The notes below the pieces were generated by a model. It ran no database searches. It saw only the letters and a list, made by a program, of their open reading frames with translations, and was not told where the DNA came from. From positions 2,728,001 to 2,792,000 of the forward strand of contig NZ_CP116477.1 of NCBI RefSeq assembly GCF_028335745.1: DNA of 64,000 nucleotides. The letters are read 5' to 3'. The DNA is from Pectobacterium sp. A5351. GTDB taxonomy: Bacteria > Pseudomonadota > Gammaproteobacteria > Enterobacterales > Enterobacteriaceae. This document shows positions 8,994 to 17,865 of this stretch, piece after piece. Made by a program: the position numbers and the translations under genes. The number at the start of each line of letters is the position of its first letter. Positions within the stretch are counted from its first letter, which is position 1.

Positions 8994-9354
8994 CAGGGTG
9001 GTTTTTCCTGTTATTGATGTTATCTATCCGATAGATTTCGGGGTGCAGGAAGGCCGCCAGCACGGTCCGGGTATAATAGCTAACGCCAATCGCTTAAAGA
9101 TCGAGATGCACGGTGCGACCACAGGGGTGAGGCCTCCCTGCGGGAACCGTCCCCTGTGTTTCCCCTAAAAACGGGCTTAAATGATCAGCATTCGGGTATC
9201 GCTCACCTTAGCGGGGATTATACGCATCCAGCCTGGCGACTTCCTGATTTCCGGCAAGGTTATCGCTGTTTTTAACCATCAGCGCGACCCTCTTCCGCCA
9301 TGACGGCAACAGTAGCAGAAAAGCGGCAAACATCTCCACACCCCAAAAGGGTGA
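8994..9354. other. Intergenic region between fdhE and ydcR
   Basis: No convincing gene. It holds the fdhE upstream region and a structured GC-rich element at 9110-9158 (listed separately). A short plus-strand frame across it (8980-9168) has no ribosome site and looks accidental. Confidence 0.5.
9110..9158. repeat. Structured palindromic element
   Basis: An outer 8-bp inverted repeat, CACAGGGG (9120-9127) and CCCCTGTG (9151-9158), encloses an inner CCC-TGC-GGG hairpin (9136-9144). An alternative pairing joins ACGGT (9110-9114) with ACCGT (9146-9150). It looks like a dispersed intergenic repeat or an RNA element; I recall similar sequences between Pectobacterium genes but cannot verify this. 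No second copy was found in the window. Confidence 0.4.
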
Positions 9355-10794
9355 TTAGGCCAAACGCTCGACGATCTGCGCCCGAATCAGCGCCGCTAAT
9401 GCAATCACACTTTTTTCGCAGCGATCGTCCCATTCATAGGAGGCGTTGAAGCGAAAGTAGCGATCGTATTTATCACCAGTAGTGAACATCTTTCCCGGCG
9501 CAATACTGATACCCCGCTCCAGCGCACGGCGATAGAGTTCCGTGCTGCTGACGCCTTCTGGCAATTCCAGCCAGAGAAAATAGCCGCCTTGCGAATGATT
9601 AATGCGGACTTCACCCGGAAAGTGTCGGCGTAGCGATTGTAATGCGGTATGTTTACGCTGCTCCAGCGCCCGCCGCAGGCGGCGCAGATGGCTGTCATAG
9701 CTGCTGGTTGCCAGATAGTCCGCAATCGCCAGTTGCATCGGGGCGCTGGTTGATAATGTGCTCATCAGCTGTAAACGCTGAATATTTCCCGCATAACGTC
9801 CTGCCGCCACCCAGCCGATGCGGAACCCTGCCACCAGATTTTTAGAAAACGAGGAACAGTGTAAGACCGTGCCTTTTTTATCCAGCGCCTTCGCGGGCCG
9901 CGGACGTTGCAGACCCGTGTAAAGCTCGCTGTAGACATCATCTTCTACCAGCCCGACACCGTGTGTTTCCAGCATCGCCACCAGCCTCTGCTTTTTCTCC
10001 CAGGACAATGTGCAGCCGAGCGGATTATGGAAATTGGTCATCAGCCAGCAGGCTTTGATCGGATAGTCGTTCAGCGCCTGCTGCAATGCCTCAAGATCGA
10101 TGCCCTGCTGCGGATCGGTTGCAATCGCAATCGCCTTGAGCTTCAGGCGTTCAATCGCCTGTAGCGCACCGTAAAACGCCGGGGATTCGATCACCACATA
10201 ATCGCCCGGCTCCGTCAGCACCTGAAGACTGAGATTAAGGGACTCCATCGCCCCCGCTGTAATCACAATCTCATCGGGCGAGACAGCAATCCCCTGCAAC
10301 GCATAGCGCTGGGCGATATTCTTCCTTAAGCTCTCATTACCCGGCGGTAAATTATCCAGCGCGCTGTGTGGCTGCATATGACGCGCTACCGAGGCCAGCG
10401 AGCGCGTTAACTGGCGCTGTGGAAAGAGCTGTGGATCGGGAAATGCCGATCCAAACGGCATTACTGCCGGATCTTTGCTGGCCTGAAGTACGTCAAAAAT
10501 AAATGCGTTAACGTCAACGTCTTCGGTCAGTTGAACGCGCGCCTGCCCCACGGGCGAATGCAGGCTGTCTGCGGGGAGTGTGGACAGCTGTGGTGCCGCG
10601 TAATACCCCGACTGTGGACGCGACACAATCAATCCCTGACTTTCCAGCAGCTGATACGCGTGCAACACGGTCATCAGACTCATACCCGAATGCAGTGATT
10701 TCTCCCGCAGCGAGGGCAATTTGTCGCCCGGCTGCCAAATCCCTTCCTGAAGCTGCTCACGGATCTGGTGAGCGAGCTGTTCAAACTTTGCCAT
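9355..10794 (-). CDS. ydcR: MocR/GntR-family regulator with aminotransferase-like domain (YdcR-like)
   Basis: A 479-residue fusion. Residues 1-70 are a GntR winged helix-turn-helix (GDKLPSLREKSLHSGMSLMTV...YQLLESQGLI). Residues about 110-475 are a fold-type I aminotransferase domain with the PLP lysine at 318 (CSSFSKNLVAGFRIGW) and the Asp of LVEDDVYSELY. MocR proteins use PLP as an effector to control genes of vitamin B6 or amino-acid metabolism. Sequence and length fit E. coli YdcR (468 residues), whose target is unclear to me. It is monocistronic; the amidotransferase gene upstream reads the same way, 120 nt away. Confidence 0.88.
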   Translation of the reverse strand: MAKFEQLAHQIREQLQEGIWQPGDKLPSLREKSLHSGMSLMTVLHAYQLLESQGLIVSRPQSGYYAAPQLSTLPADSLHSPVGQARVQLTEDVDVNAFIFDVLQASKDPAVMPFGSAFPDPQLFPQRQLTRSLASVARHMQPHSALDNLPPGNESLRKNIAQRYALQGIAVSPDEIVITAGAMESLNLSLQVLTEPGDYVVIESPAFYGALQAIERLKLKAIAIATDPQQGIDLEALQQALNDYPIKACWLMTNFHNPLGCTLSWEKKQRLVAMLETHGVGLVEDDVYSELYTGLQRPRPAKALDKKGTVLHCSSFSKNLVAGFRIGWVAAGRYAGNIQRLQLMSTLSTSAPMQLAIADYLATSSYDSHLRRLRRALEQRKHTALQSLRRHFPGEVRINHSQGGYFLWLELPEGVSSTELYRRALERGISIAPGKMFTTGDKYDRYFRFNASYEWDDRCEKSVIALAALIRAQIVERLA

Positions 10795-10894
10795 AGCGCT
10801 ACAATTTCGGTGGGTGAAGCGGTCATGATTCTTGGCTCTATCGTCACCAATGAGTAACGATAGAGAAGGACGTTTTCTCGCGTATAACGCGTTG

Positions 10895-10922
10895 TTCGAG
10901 GGCTAGTTCGAGGGCTAGTTCG
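10895..10922. repeat. 12-bp tandem repeat at the end of the amidotransferase gene
   Basis: TTCGAGGGCTAG is present twice (10895-10906, 10907-10918) plus a partial copy TTCG (10919-10922). The repeat contains the amidotransferase stop codon (minus-strand TAG at 10915-10917), so the duplication added a second in-register TAG downstream. Confidence 0.75.
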
Positions 10923-11637
10923 CCGCGTAGCGTTGTACAAAATCCAGCAGGATCTTGCGCGCCCAGACAGGCTCCTGCGGGATGTCCATCATCCGATCGA
11001 CATCCCAGCCGCCCTGTCGCAGCGCCGCCTCATTATGCCGCAAGCACGTCAGCATGATGTCCGCGCTGAATTCCGGGTGGAATTGCACGGTCAACACTTT
11101 ATCGCTATAGCGGATAATCTGGCAGCCATCCATCTCTGAGCGCGCCAGCACCTGTGCACCTTCGGGCGGTTCCAGCACGGACTGCTGGTGAGTCAGATAA
11201 GCGCCAAACTGCGGTGGATAATCACGCAGTAATGGGTCTTGTGCTGCGGCTTCATTCGTTGTCACAATCTGGACGCCAACTTCCTTACCGTTGGGGTTAT
11301 CCCCCACTTTGCCGCCCAGCGCATCGGCAAGCAGTTGGTGCCCATAGCACACGCCCAGCAGCGGGATATCGGCGTAATACGCTTCACGCAACCAGCCAGC
11401 GGTATATTCGCTCCAGTCCAGTCGATCTGTGACCATTGACCACGAGCCGGAGATCACCACCGCCGCCAGCGTATCAAACGGCGGCAGCGGTTCCCCGAGA
11501 TCGGGACGAACTACCTGTATCGGCTGCGTGTTACCCTGTACCGCATCGGAAAACCACTTCCCTTGTTGCCCAACCTGAGACGCAATGCCTTCCGGCGGTT
11601 GGCCCAACTGAATCACCAGCAATACCTTTTCGCTCAT
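10915..11637 (-). CDS. Class I glutamine amidotransferase-like protein
   Basis: A 240-residue stand-alone GATase1 domain of the GuaA-like type. The catalytic triad is visible: Cys97 in GVCYGHQL, His187 and Glu189 in QFHPEFS. Such proteins release ammonia from glutamine or act on gamma-glutamyl compounds; the acceptor cannot be told here. The gene sits alone between ydcR and gcd, all on the minus strand. A 17-bp tandem repeat array lies directly upstream of its start. No partner synthase is adjacent. Confidence 0.85.
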   Translation of the reverse strand: MSEKVLLVIQLGQPPEGIASQVGQQGKWFSDAVQGNTQPIQVVRPDLGEPLPPFDTLAAVVISGSWSMVTDRLDWSEYTAGWLREAYYADIPLLGVCYGHQLLADALGGKVGDNPNGKEVGVQIVTTNEAAAQDPLLRDYPPQFGAYLTHQQSVLEPPEGAQVLARSEMDGCQIIRYSDKVLTVQFHPEFSADIMLTCLRHNEAALRQGGWDVDRMMDIPQEPVWARKILLDFVQRYAAN

Positions 11638-11672
11638 CGTCCTGTTCTGCCCGTCTATTTGAAAATCACACG

Positions 11673-11770
11673 TTTGAAAAACTATTCATCTTGAAAAACT
11701 ATTCATCTTGAAAAGCCATTCATCGTGAAAAACGCTTCATCTTGAAAAGCCATTCGGTTGAAAAATCACA
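11673..11770. repeat. 17-bp tandem repeat array upstream of the amidotransferase gene
   Basis: About five and a half units of TTGAAAAACTATTCATC and close variants, beginning at 11674, 11691, 11708, 11725, 11742 and 11758. Units differ by substitutions (AACTA / AGCCA / AACGC), so the array has begun to decay. It starts 36 nt upstream of the amidotransferase start codon, in its leader or promoter. Confidence 0.85.
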
Positions 11771-11881
11771 AGCCTGTAACGCTCTGTGCCTGCAATGAAC
11801 GTAGCACTAACGTCATACGATTCCTACCCATGTCATGTGCTGGATAGTGCGTATGCTGGATATGTACATACGCTAGATAGT

Positions 11882-11911
11882 AAAAGGCCACCTTAACAAC
11901 AGGCGGCCTTT
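11882..11911 (-). terminator. gcd terminator
   Basis: Read on the minus strand, AAAGGCCGCC (11911-11902) pairs with GGTGGCCTTT (11892-11883) with one mismatch and a 9-nt loop, ending in TTTT. It lies 43 nt after the gcd stop. Confidence 0.75.
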
Positions 11912-11953
11912 CATCAACGATTATCGCTTCAGAAGCAACACGTCATGCTTCGA

Positions 11954-14383
11954 TCACGGCAGCCGGTAGGCCACAACGTAATCCCCGCGATCCGGTGAGT
12001 TACGCGCGCCGCCTGCCGAGATAACGACATACTGCTTACCATCAACCGGAGACTTGTAGCTGATTGGCGTACTCTGGCTTCCCACTGGCAGTCGAGCTTT
12101 CCATACCTCTTTACCCGTTGAACTATCAAAGGCGCGCAGATAGTAATCCTGCGTAGAGGCGATAAATACCAGACCGCCCTGAGTAGCGAGTGTGCCGCCA
12201 ATCGTCGGCATACCGATCGGAATTGGCAGCCCCATCTTAATGCCGAATGGCCCCGTATCTTTGACCGTTCCCACTGGAACCTGCCAGGCGATTTTCTGCG
12301 TTTTTAAATCCACCGCCGTCAGCGTGCCAAATGGCGGTTTCTGGCAAGGAATTTCAATAGGCGACATGAAACGCACTTTCGCATTCACCGAATACGGCGT
12401 GCCATCCAGCGGTACCGGACGATCAATGCTGGCAGCTTCGTTACCATCACTTTTCTTACCTTTATCCTCCGCCGACGTCGGTACGAGCTGAACTTCAAGT
12501 CCCACTCTCATATCATTGACAAACAGGTAGTTATTCACCGGATCCGTAGAAAGCCCGCCCCAGTTCATGCCACCTAAAGAGCCTGGCAGGTTGAGTGACG
12601 GATCGTGTCCCGGCGGGGTAAACAGCCCATTGTAACGTTTAGATTTGAAATGGACGCGGCAGAGCAGTTGATCAAACGGCGTGGCTCCCCACATATCGGA
12701 CTCTTTAAGAACATCCGCACCAATCTGCGGCATACCGACAGAAACAGGCTGAGTCGGTGAATACACCTCGTTCGGGATCTCCCCCTGTTCAACCTTTCTG
12801 TCTTCAACTTTCGTCAGCGGTTTACCCGTCTCGCGATCGAGAACAAACAGTTGACCTGCTTTGGTACCGAACACTAACGCGGGTACGTTTTTGCCATTCT
12901 CGCCCGGGAAATTAACGAAAGAAGGCTGCATCGGCACATCAAAGTCCCACAGGTCATCGTGAACCGTCTGGTAGACCCATTTGACCTGCCCGGTGGAAGC
13001 ATCAACCGCCACCATTGAGGCACCGAATTTACGATCCAGATCGCTACGCTTAACGCCCCACAAGTCGATCGCAGCACTTCCCGTCGGCATGAATACGGTA
13101 TTTGACTGCGGATCATAGGACATCGGTGCCCATACGTTGGGCGTCGAGCGCGTATAATCCTGACCCTGTGCCGGCTCGGTCGTCTTCTGTGGATTGCCGG
13201 GGTCAAATGCCCAACGCAGTTTACCGGTAATCACGTCAAACCCACGCACAACGCCGCCAGGCATATCAATACTGACGTTATCCGCAACCCTGCCACCAAT
13301 GACGATGGTCGTCCCTGCCAATGTGGGCGCTGATGTCGGATAATATTGCCCCTTATCGCTGCCTTTACCCATGTGATCGCTGAGGTCAACCCGGCCATTG
13401 GTGCCAAAATCCTGACAAAATGCCCCGGTATCCGCATCAACGGCAATCAGTTCCGGCGTTACGCTGTTCATCAGGATGCGACGCTGGCAAACCGCACCTG
13501 CCGGTACTGAAACCTGTGCTACTGGTGTAGATCCCGGCAGATCGGGCTGCACCAGCGGTTGTGTGGCATCAAAATAAGCCAGACCACGACAGCGCATCCA
13601 CTTTTTCTGATGAGCACCAATTTCGGTTTTCCATAGCTGTTCACCGCTTGTGGCATCCACCGCGATAATGTTGTTATGCGGCGTACACAGGAATAAACGG
13701 TTACCCACTTGCAGCGGTGTCTGCTGATCTTCCGCGCCACCGCCGCCCGGACTTTGCGGCACATCACCCGTGCGGTATGTCCAGGCAACCTGGAGATCTT
13801 TCACGTTATCACGCGTGACCTGATCCAAGGCGACAAAACGCGATGCACCGGAAGTGTTACCGTAGTTGCTCCAGTTTTGCTGCTCTTCACCGGGTTTAAC
13901 AGGCACTAACGGTAGTTGAGCACCGGAAGAAGGCACCGGTGCATGGGGAACAAACATCCCGGCGACAGTGGCAACAAAAGCCAGCGCCAGTACACCAGCA
14001 GACAGCCCTGCGGCACGCCAACTCGTCTGCTTGCCCGCTGAATTACGCAAGAGAGGCAATGACAATGCAACCAGAATGGCAATCCCTGCCAGCGTAAGCA
14101 AACGTGATACCAGAGGCCAGAAATCCAGCCCCACGTCCCACAGTGCCCAAATAACGGTTCCCAACAAAACGGCACCGTACAAATAAGCGCCGAAGACGTT
14201 TTTACGCCAGAGTAATACCCCGGAAATCAGGAGTGCCAAACCGGATACCAGAAAATAAGGGCTGCCCCCCAAACCGATCAGTTTGGTGCCATAATAGGCA
14301 AAAAAAGCGCCTATTGCCGTTACGATTAAGCCCAAGATCAGCAGCCAGATACCCTGCAACCTGGACACAAGTGGTTTTGCCAT
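11954..14383 (-). CDS. gcd: Membrane-bound PQQ-dependent glucose dehydrogenase
   Basis: About 809 residues. The N-terminus has five membrane helices (approximate residues 10-33, 43-60, 64-86, 95-112, 124-145). The rest is a periplasmic eight-bladed PQQ propeller with tryptophan-docking repeats (for example IDLWGVKRSD, VYQTVHDDLWDFDVPMQP, GMNWGGLSTDP). It oxidises glucose to gluconolactone in the periplasm and passes electrons to ubiquinone. I chose the ATG at 14383 (GGA 7-9 nt upstream) over ATG 14395 and TTG 14407, which lack ribosome sites. The enzyme needs PQQ; no pqq genes are in the window, so cofactor supply must come from elsewhere. In plant-associated enterobacteria Gcd causes gluconate secretion and phosphate solubilisation (family knowledge). 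Confidence 0.95.
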   Translation of the reverse strand: MAKPLVSRLQGIWLLILGLIVTAIGAFFAYYGTKLIGLGGSPYFLVSGLALLISGVLLWRKNVFGAYLYGAVLLGTVIWALWDVGLDFWPLVSRLLTLAGIAILVALSLPLLRNSAGKQTSWRAAGLSAGVLALAFVATVAGMFVPHAPVPSSGAQLPLVPVKPGEEQQNWSNYGNTSGASRFVALDQVTRDNVKDLQVAWTYRTGDVPQSPGGGGAEDQQTPLQVGNRLFLCTPHNNIIAVDATSGEQLWKTEIGAHQKKWMRCRGLAYFDATQPLVQPDLPGSTPVAQVSVPAGAVCQRRILMNSVTPELIAVDADTGAFCQDFGTNGRVDLSDHMGKGSDKGQYYPTSAPTLAGTTIVIGGRVADNVSIDMPGGVVRGFDVITGKLRWAFDPGNPQKTTEPAQGQDYTRSTPNVWAPMSYDPQSNTVFMPTGSAAIDLWGVKRSDLDRKFGASMVAVDASTGQVKWVYQTVHDDLWDFDVPMQPSFVNFPGENGKNVPALVFGTKAGQLFVLDRETGKPLTKVEDRKVEQGEIPNEVYSPTQPVSVGMPQIGADVLKESDMWGATPFDQLLCRVHFKSKRYNGLFTPPGHDPSLNLPGSLGGMNWGGLSTDPVNNYLFVNDMRVGLEVQLVPTSAEDKGKKSDGNEAASIDRPVPLDGTPYSVNAKVRFMSPIEIPCQKPPFGTLTAVDLKTQKIAWQVPVGTVKDTGPFGIKMGLPIPIGMPTIGGTLATQGGLVFIASTQDYYLRAFDSSTGKEVWKARLPVGSQSTPISYKSPVDGKQYVVISAGGARNSPDRGDYVVAYRLP

Positions 14384-14779
14384 AGAAAATTCCATCAAGA
14401 TGAGCAAACCCTATCTTCACATCATTTGCCCCACATCTAACACACTGATGAAGAAAGGAATGCATTACGTTAGTGTTTTAGAGAAGCGAGAACGTGGATC
14501 GAGAAACCGCATAAATATGCTGGATATATCGTTTCCGCCCCCACTTACATAGCGTAGATGTTTTTTAAAGGGTCACAATCATATTGCATTTTCTTAATAA
14601 GAAAATAAAGTTTCTATAACATTTGATTTAATAAGGATTTAACCTTGTTCGGATGAGATATCCGCAAGAAAAATCGAATAATAAAAATTTCTTATAGTGA
14701 TGATAAATAGAGGGAATATAAATAGCCGTTATTTTATATAAGCGTTCTTTTATATAAAAAGCAGGCTGTTTTATCACAT
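14384..14779. other. AT-rich intergenic region between ylaC and gcd
   Basis: No gene is visible. The part nearest ylaC (14580-14775) is AT-rich, with two copies of TTTTATATAA about 10 nt apart and a small CGGAT-GAGAT-ATCCG hairpin. The part nearest gcd should hold its promoter, but I cannot place it. Confidence 0.4.
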
Positions 14780-15256
14780 TCAGGCAGAAGGCTGTTGGCG
14801 ATAGGCCAATGAGAAAACGTCATAGAAATCTACATCGCCTTTCGTACGCTGAATTTTTTCTATCCCTGCTTTCACCGTGGACGGTACCTGCTCATTGCGT
14901 AGCAGCTTATCCAGCGTGTCCTGCGATACGTGGCGGATCGTAAACCACTCGCCGTTATAGCACACGCGTAAATCCAGCGTATCGATGTCTTCAAAACGAT
15001 AGGTCGGGTTAATGTCCATCGACAGTGCCAGCGTCATCACCAGCAGGAATATGGTAAAGCCGATCAGGTACGGCAAACCAAAATAAGAGGCATAAAAGAG
15101 GATAATCGCGACCGGCACATAGCTCACCAGCATCGCGGCAAACAGATAGGGGTGAGACTGCATGAATTTGCGACTAAAACGTATTTTATTGTCGCGTTTT
15201 TCTTCCCGATTAATCCGTTCGATCTCTTCGGTCAGAAGGCGTTTTACTTCGTCCAT
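14780..15256 (-). CDS. ylaC: YlaC-family inner-membrane protein
   Basis: 158 residues from the chosen ATG; upstream in-frame ATGs at 15271 and 15289 are possible. Two hydrophobic helices (LFAAMLVSYVPVAIILFYAS and LIGFTIFLLVMTLALS) are followed by YRFEDIDTLDLRVCYNGEW, which matches E. coli YlaC (YRYEDIDVLDFRVCYNGEW). The start was chosen to agree with the E. coli protein (MTEIQRLL...). Function unknown. Transcribed alone. Confidence 0.85.
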   Translation of the reverse strand: MDEVKRLLTEEIERINREEKRDNKIRFSRKFMQSHPYLFAAMLVSYVPVAIILFYASYFGLPYLIGFTIFLLVMTLALSMDINPTYRFEDIDTLDLRVCYNGEWFTIRHVSQDTLDKLLRNEQVPSTVKAGIEKIQRTKGDVDFYDVFSLAYRQQPSA

Positions 15257-15416
15257 CGTCGTCACCATCATGCTTAAGGAATACAACACTGCTGGCGTCG
15301 ATTAGAACATAGCCACATAAGAGATAACAGATACAGTTTTCGACAGATTGACTATAACAGTTTGCCTGTTACCGGGAGAGATTATCCCGGCAACAGCGAT
15401 GACATAAGAACGGGGA

Positions 15417-16046
15417 TTACGGAATGGCAGGCAGGGTGAGATCGGGATCGATCAGATTATAGATCTGATTGCCAAACACCGGTTGTTGCAGCAGTTGATC
15501 AACCGCCAGCGCCACATCCCAGCGTGACACCAGCCCCAGCGTCGCAGTGCCTTGTGTCAGTTTCGCATTGTGCGTCGCGACCACGTCCAGCAGGCCGCCG
15601 GGACGCACAATACAGTGATCCAACGAGCTGCTCTGCAACCAGCTTTCCGCCAGCGACTTCTCACGTACTGCAAAACCAAACGCGGCTCTGGCGCGGGGCG
15701 ACAACAGCGGCCAGCTATCACCGCAGCCCAGTGACGTCACCAGCAGCATACGCTTGATGCCGGCCTGCTCTGCGCCATCGATCACCGTTCGGTGACCCTG
15801 ATAATTTACCGTACCTCCACCCATCGTCGATACCACAATAGCAGCGGGGCCCGCCACACGACAGGCTTCCGCTACCGTTTCCGGATCGCAGGCATCGCCT
15901 TCCACCACAGTTATTCCCTGCTCACGCCAGTGTTTGGCCTGTTCAGGATTACGCAAGACGAGTACGACCGCCTGCTCGCACTCAATAGCCCGCTGTAATA
16001 AGCAGGCGCCGACCCCATTGCCCGCGCCAAAAAGTAACCACGTCAT
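15417..16046 (-). CDS. chuY: ChuY-like NAD(P)-binding protein, probable anaerobilin reductase
   Basis: A 209-residue Rossmann-fold protein of the NAD(P)-binding, atypical SDR type (LLFGAGNGVGACLLQ at the N-terminus, then VVSTMGGGTVNY and LLVTSLGCGDSW). It is the third gene of hutW-hutX-(this), overlapping hutX by 4 nt. That order equals chuW-chuX-chuY of pathogenic E. coli, where ChuY reduces anaerobilin, the linear tetrapyrrole made from heme by ChuW. The function is inferred from operon position and fold. Confidence 0.8.
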   Translation of the reverse strand: MTWLLFGAGNGVGACLLQRAIECEQAVVLVLRNPEQAKHWREQGITVVEGDACDPETVAEACRVAGPAAIVVSTMGGGTVNYQGHRTVIDGAEQAGIKRMLLVTSLGCGDSWPLLSPRARAAFGFAVREKSLAESWLQSSSLDHCIVRPGGLLDVVATHNAKLTQGTATLGLVSRWDVALAVDQLLQQPVFGNQIYNLIDPDLTLPAIP

Positions 16047-16537
16047 ACCCGCTCCGGTTGTAATTCACTCGCCAGCGCGCGGAACGCCTCAACCTGAGCG
16101 CTCAGCAGCTGGCGGTGGCTGTCTCGTCCAAGGAAGATTTTAAACATCGCCGCACCGCTGGCATTAAAGAACACCACGGACGCCGTGTCCATCCCCATGA
16201 ACTTACGCTCAATAAACGCAATGTGCTGACAGCTCGTTGCACGGATATGCCCACTCAGGCCATTTTTACCGCGCAGGTTAAAGTAACCGTGGCGGTGCGT
16301 ACCGGTTGGCAGCTCGCTCTTGAATTCCAGAATCGCGTCCGCCGTGTGGCTGATGAGCGTCACTTCCCCCCAGGTCGCAATCGTATCCCACACCTGATCG
16401 AAGCGATCGCCCGTCGCCAAGGTACGCTGTGCCGCAGGCAAAGCCTCAACCACGGCAAACAGCGAGGTATTGTACTTTCCGGCGATCTCTTCCAGTGTGC
16501 CATCAGGGTTGGTTGCCAGTAATTCATTCAACGTCAT
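16043..16537 (-). CDS. hutX: HutX/ChuX heme-utilisation carrier protein
   Basis: A 164-residue cytosolic protein of the HutX/ChuX family, which binds heme and is thought to pass it to enzymes such as ChuW. The signature region GTHRHGYFNLRGKNGLSGHIRA and the C-terminal MFKIFLGRDSHRQL match the family. It starts 14 nt after the hutW stop and overlaps chuY. Length is typical (about 165). Confidence 0.9.
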   Translation of the reverse strand: MTLNELLATNPDGTLEEIAGKYNTSLFAVVEALPAAQRTLATGDRFDQVWDTIATWGEVTLISHTADAILEFKSELPTGTHRHGYFNLRGKNGLSGHIRATSCQHIAFIERKFMGMDTASVVFFNASGAAMFKIFLGRDSHRQLLSAQVEAFRALASELQPERV

Positions 16538-16551
16538 GGTTGCGTCTCCGG

Positions 16552-17865
16552 TTAGTGCGCATGCTCTTCGGCATCAAGCTGAGGGATAATTTGTTGTAAT
16601 GCCTGCATCAGGTTGTTCGCCCAGAAGCGGCCATCGTTGGTCAGGCGCAGGCAGGTGGAATCGTCACAGGTCAATCCGGCCTGATGCCACTGGCTAAGCA
16701 GCGGCTGAAGTTCACGGGCATGCCGAGTCAGTTGAGGCAACGTAATACGACCCACTTCAATCCCCGCCTGAAGCTGATGCTGCCACGGCCCGGTCGGGCT
16801 GGCGGGCGTCATCATCATGATCGGTTTTTGCCCCTGGTCGATCTGCTGGTAATAGCGTTCCAGGCTGCGTTCCATCATATAAGCTTGCCCGTTTATATTG
16901 CCGCCCGCGCCACTCCCCATCGCCAGACAGTCCGCGCCTTGTTTAATCAGCAGATTGTACAGATTGCGTTCGCGCGTGGTGCGCGCCCAGTGGCTGTTGC
17001 TAAGCTGATGCCAGCCGGCGTCAGCCAGAAATGCCGCGCCAGTCCGATAAAAATCACGGCGGGCAACCACATCGGGCAATGCAACACGCTGGTTTTCGGC
17101 AGCTTTCGCCAGCGGTGTGGTCGGTAACAGGTTCAGTGCATACAGATCGACGCCATCTAATGGTAAATCACTGACGATAGCCAGATCTTCGCGCCAGATT
17201 TCCGGCGTTTGTTCCGGCAGGCCGAACATCAGATCGCATACTACGGCGGCTCTGTCGCGCTCGCACAGGCGTTCAAGGAAGCGGATTGACTGCTGTTTAT
17301 CCGACGTACGCGCCATACGCTGACGGATGCGGGTATCAAACGTCTGAATCCCGATGGAGAAGCGGTTCGCTCCCGCATCCAGACAGGCATCGATCCGCTC
17401 ATCGTCAAAATCCATTGCCCGCCCTTCTACCGTGATCTCACAGTCAGGAGCCAGCGGCAGAGAGGTACGGATCGCACGAATGATCTGCGACAGCTCATCG
17501 GCTGCCAGCGCCGTTGGCGTGCCGCCACCAAAATACACCGCATGAATGGGCGCAGACTGATGCAGCGAGCTGTCCGCCTCCATCGCCAATTCCTGCAACA
17601 GATAACGGGTGTAAGTCGCCGTACTGTCATCACGCAGTTTGTTCTGGTAAAAACCGCAGAACGTGCAGTGCGTGGCGCAGAAAGGGATATGCAGATAGAG
17701 CAGTCGCTTACGCGCAGGCACGATTTGCTGTTTCAGCGCCTGCCAACCGGCAGGAATCTGTTCTGGTGAAAGCGGCACAGGGTTGCGCCAAGGCATTGCC
17801 ATACGTCGGGCGCTAAAAGGCTGCTCACCGGGCTCGGCATAATACGGCGTCAAATCGATGTTCAT
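16552..17865 (-). CDS. hutW: HutW/ChuW radical SAM heme-degrading methyltransferase
   Basis: A 437-residue radical SAM protein of the HemN-like ChuW/HutW group. The 4Fe-4S motif CATHCTFC is at residues 63-70 (CxxxCxxC). YFGGGTPTAL and VDLYALNLLP are shared with coproporphyrinogen dehydrogenases. ChuW opens heme anaerobically to anaerobilin, releasing iron without oxygen. The ATG at 17865 was preferred over the upstream in-frame start at 17886 because the protein N-terminus MNIDLTPYYA matches the family. A Fur-like site lies about 36 nt upstream, consistent with iron repression. No heme receptor gene is near. Confidence 0.9.
   Translation of the reverse strand: MNIDLTPYYAEPGEQPFSARRMAMPWRNPVPLSPEQIPAGWQALKQQIVPARKRLLYLHIPFCATHCTFCGFYQNKLRDDSTATYTRYLLQELAMEADSSLHQSAPIHAVYFGGGTPTALAADELSQIIRAIRTSLPLAPDCEITVEGRAMDFDDERIDACLDAGANRFSIGIQTFDTRIRQRMARTSDKQQSIRFLERLCERDRAAVVCDLMFGLPEQTPEIWREDLAIVSDLPLDGVDLYALNLLPTTPLAKAAENQRVALPDVVARRDFYRTGAAFLADAGWHQLSNSHWARTTRERNLYNLLIKQGADCLAMGSGAGGNINGQAYMMERSLERYYQQIDQGQKPIMMMTPASPTGPWQHQLQAGIEVGRITLPQLTRHARELQPLLSQWHQAGLTCDDSTCLRLTNDGRFWANNLMQALQQIIPQLDAEEHAH

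Larger units (their letters stand above)
11638..11953. other. Intergenic region between the amidotransferase and gcd genes
   Basis: No gene. It holds the 17-bp repeat array (11673-11770), then about 110 bp with no recognisable element, then the gcd terminator. Confidence 0.6.

Noticed and set aside
11673..11770. CRISPR-like array
   Set aside because: Units are contiguous 17-mers with no spacers and no cas genes nearby; a simple tandem repeat.
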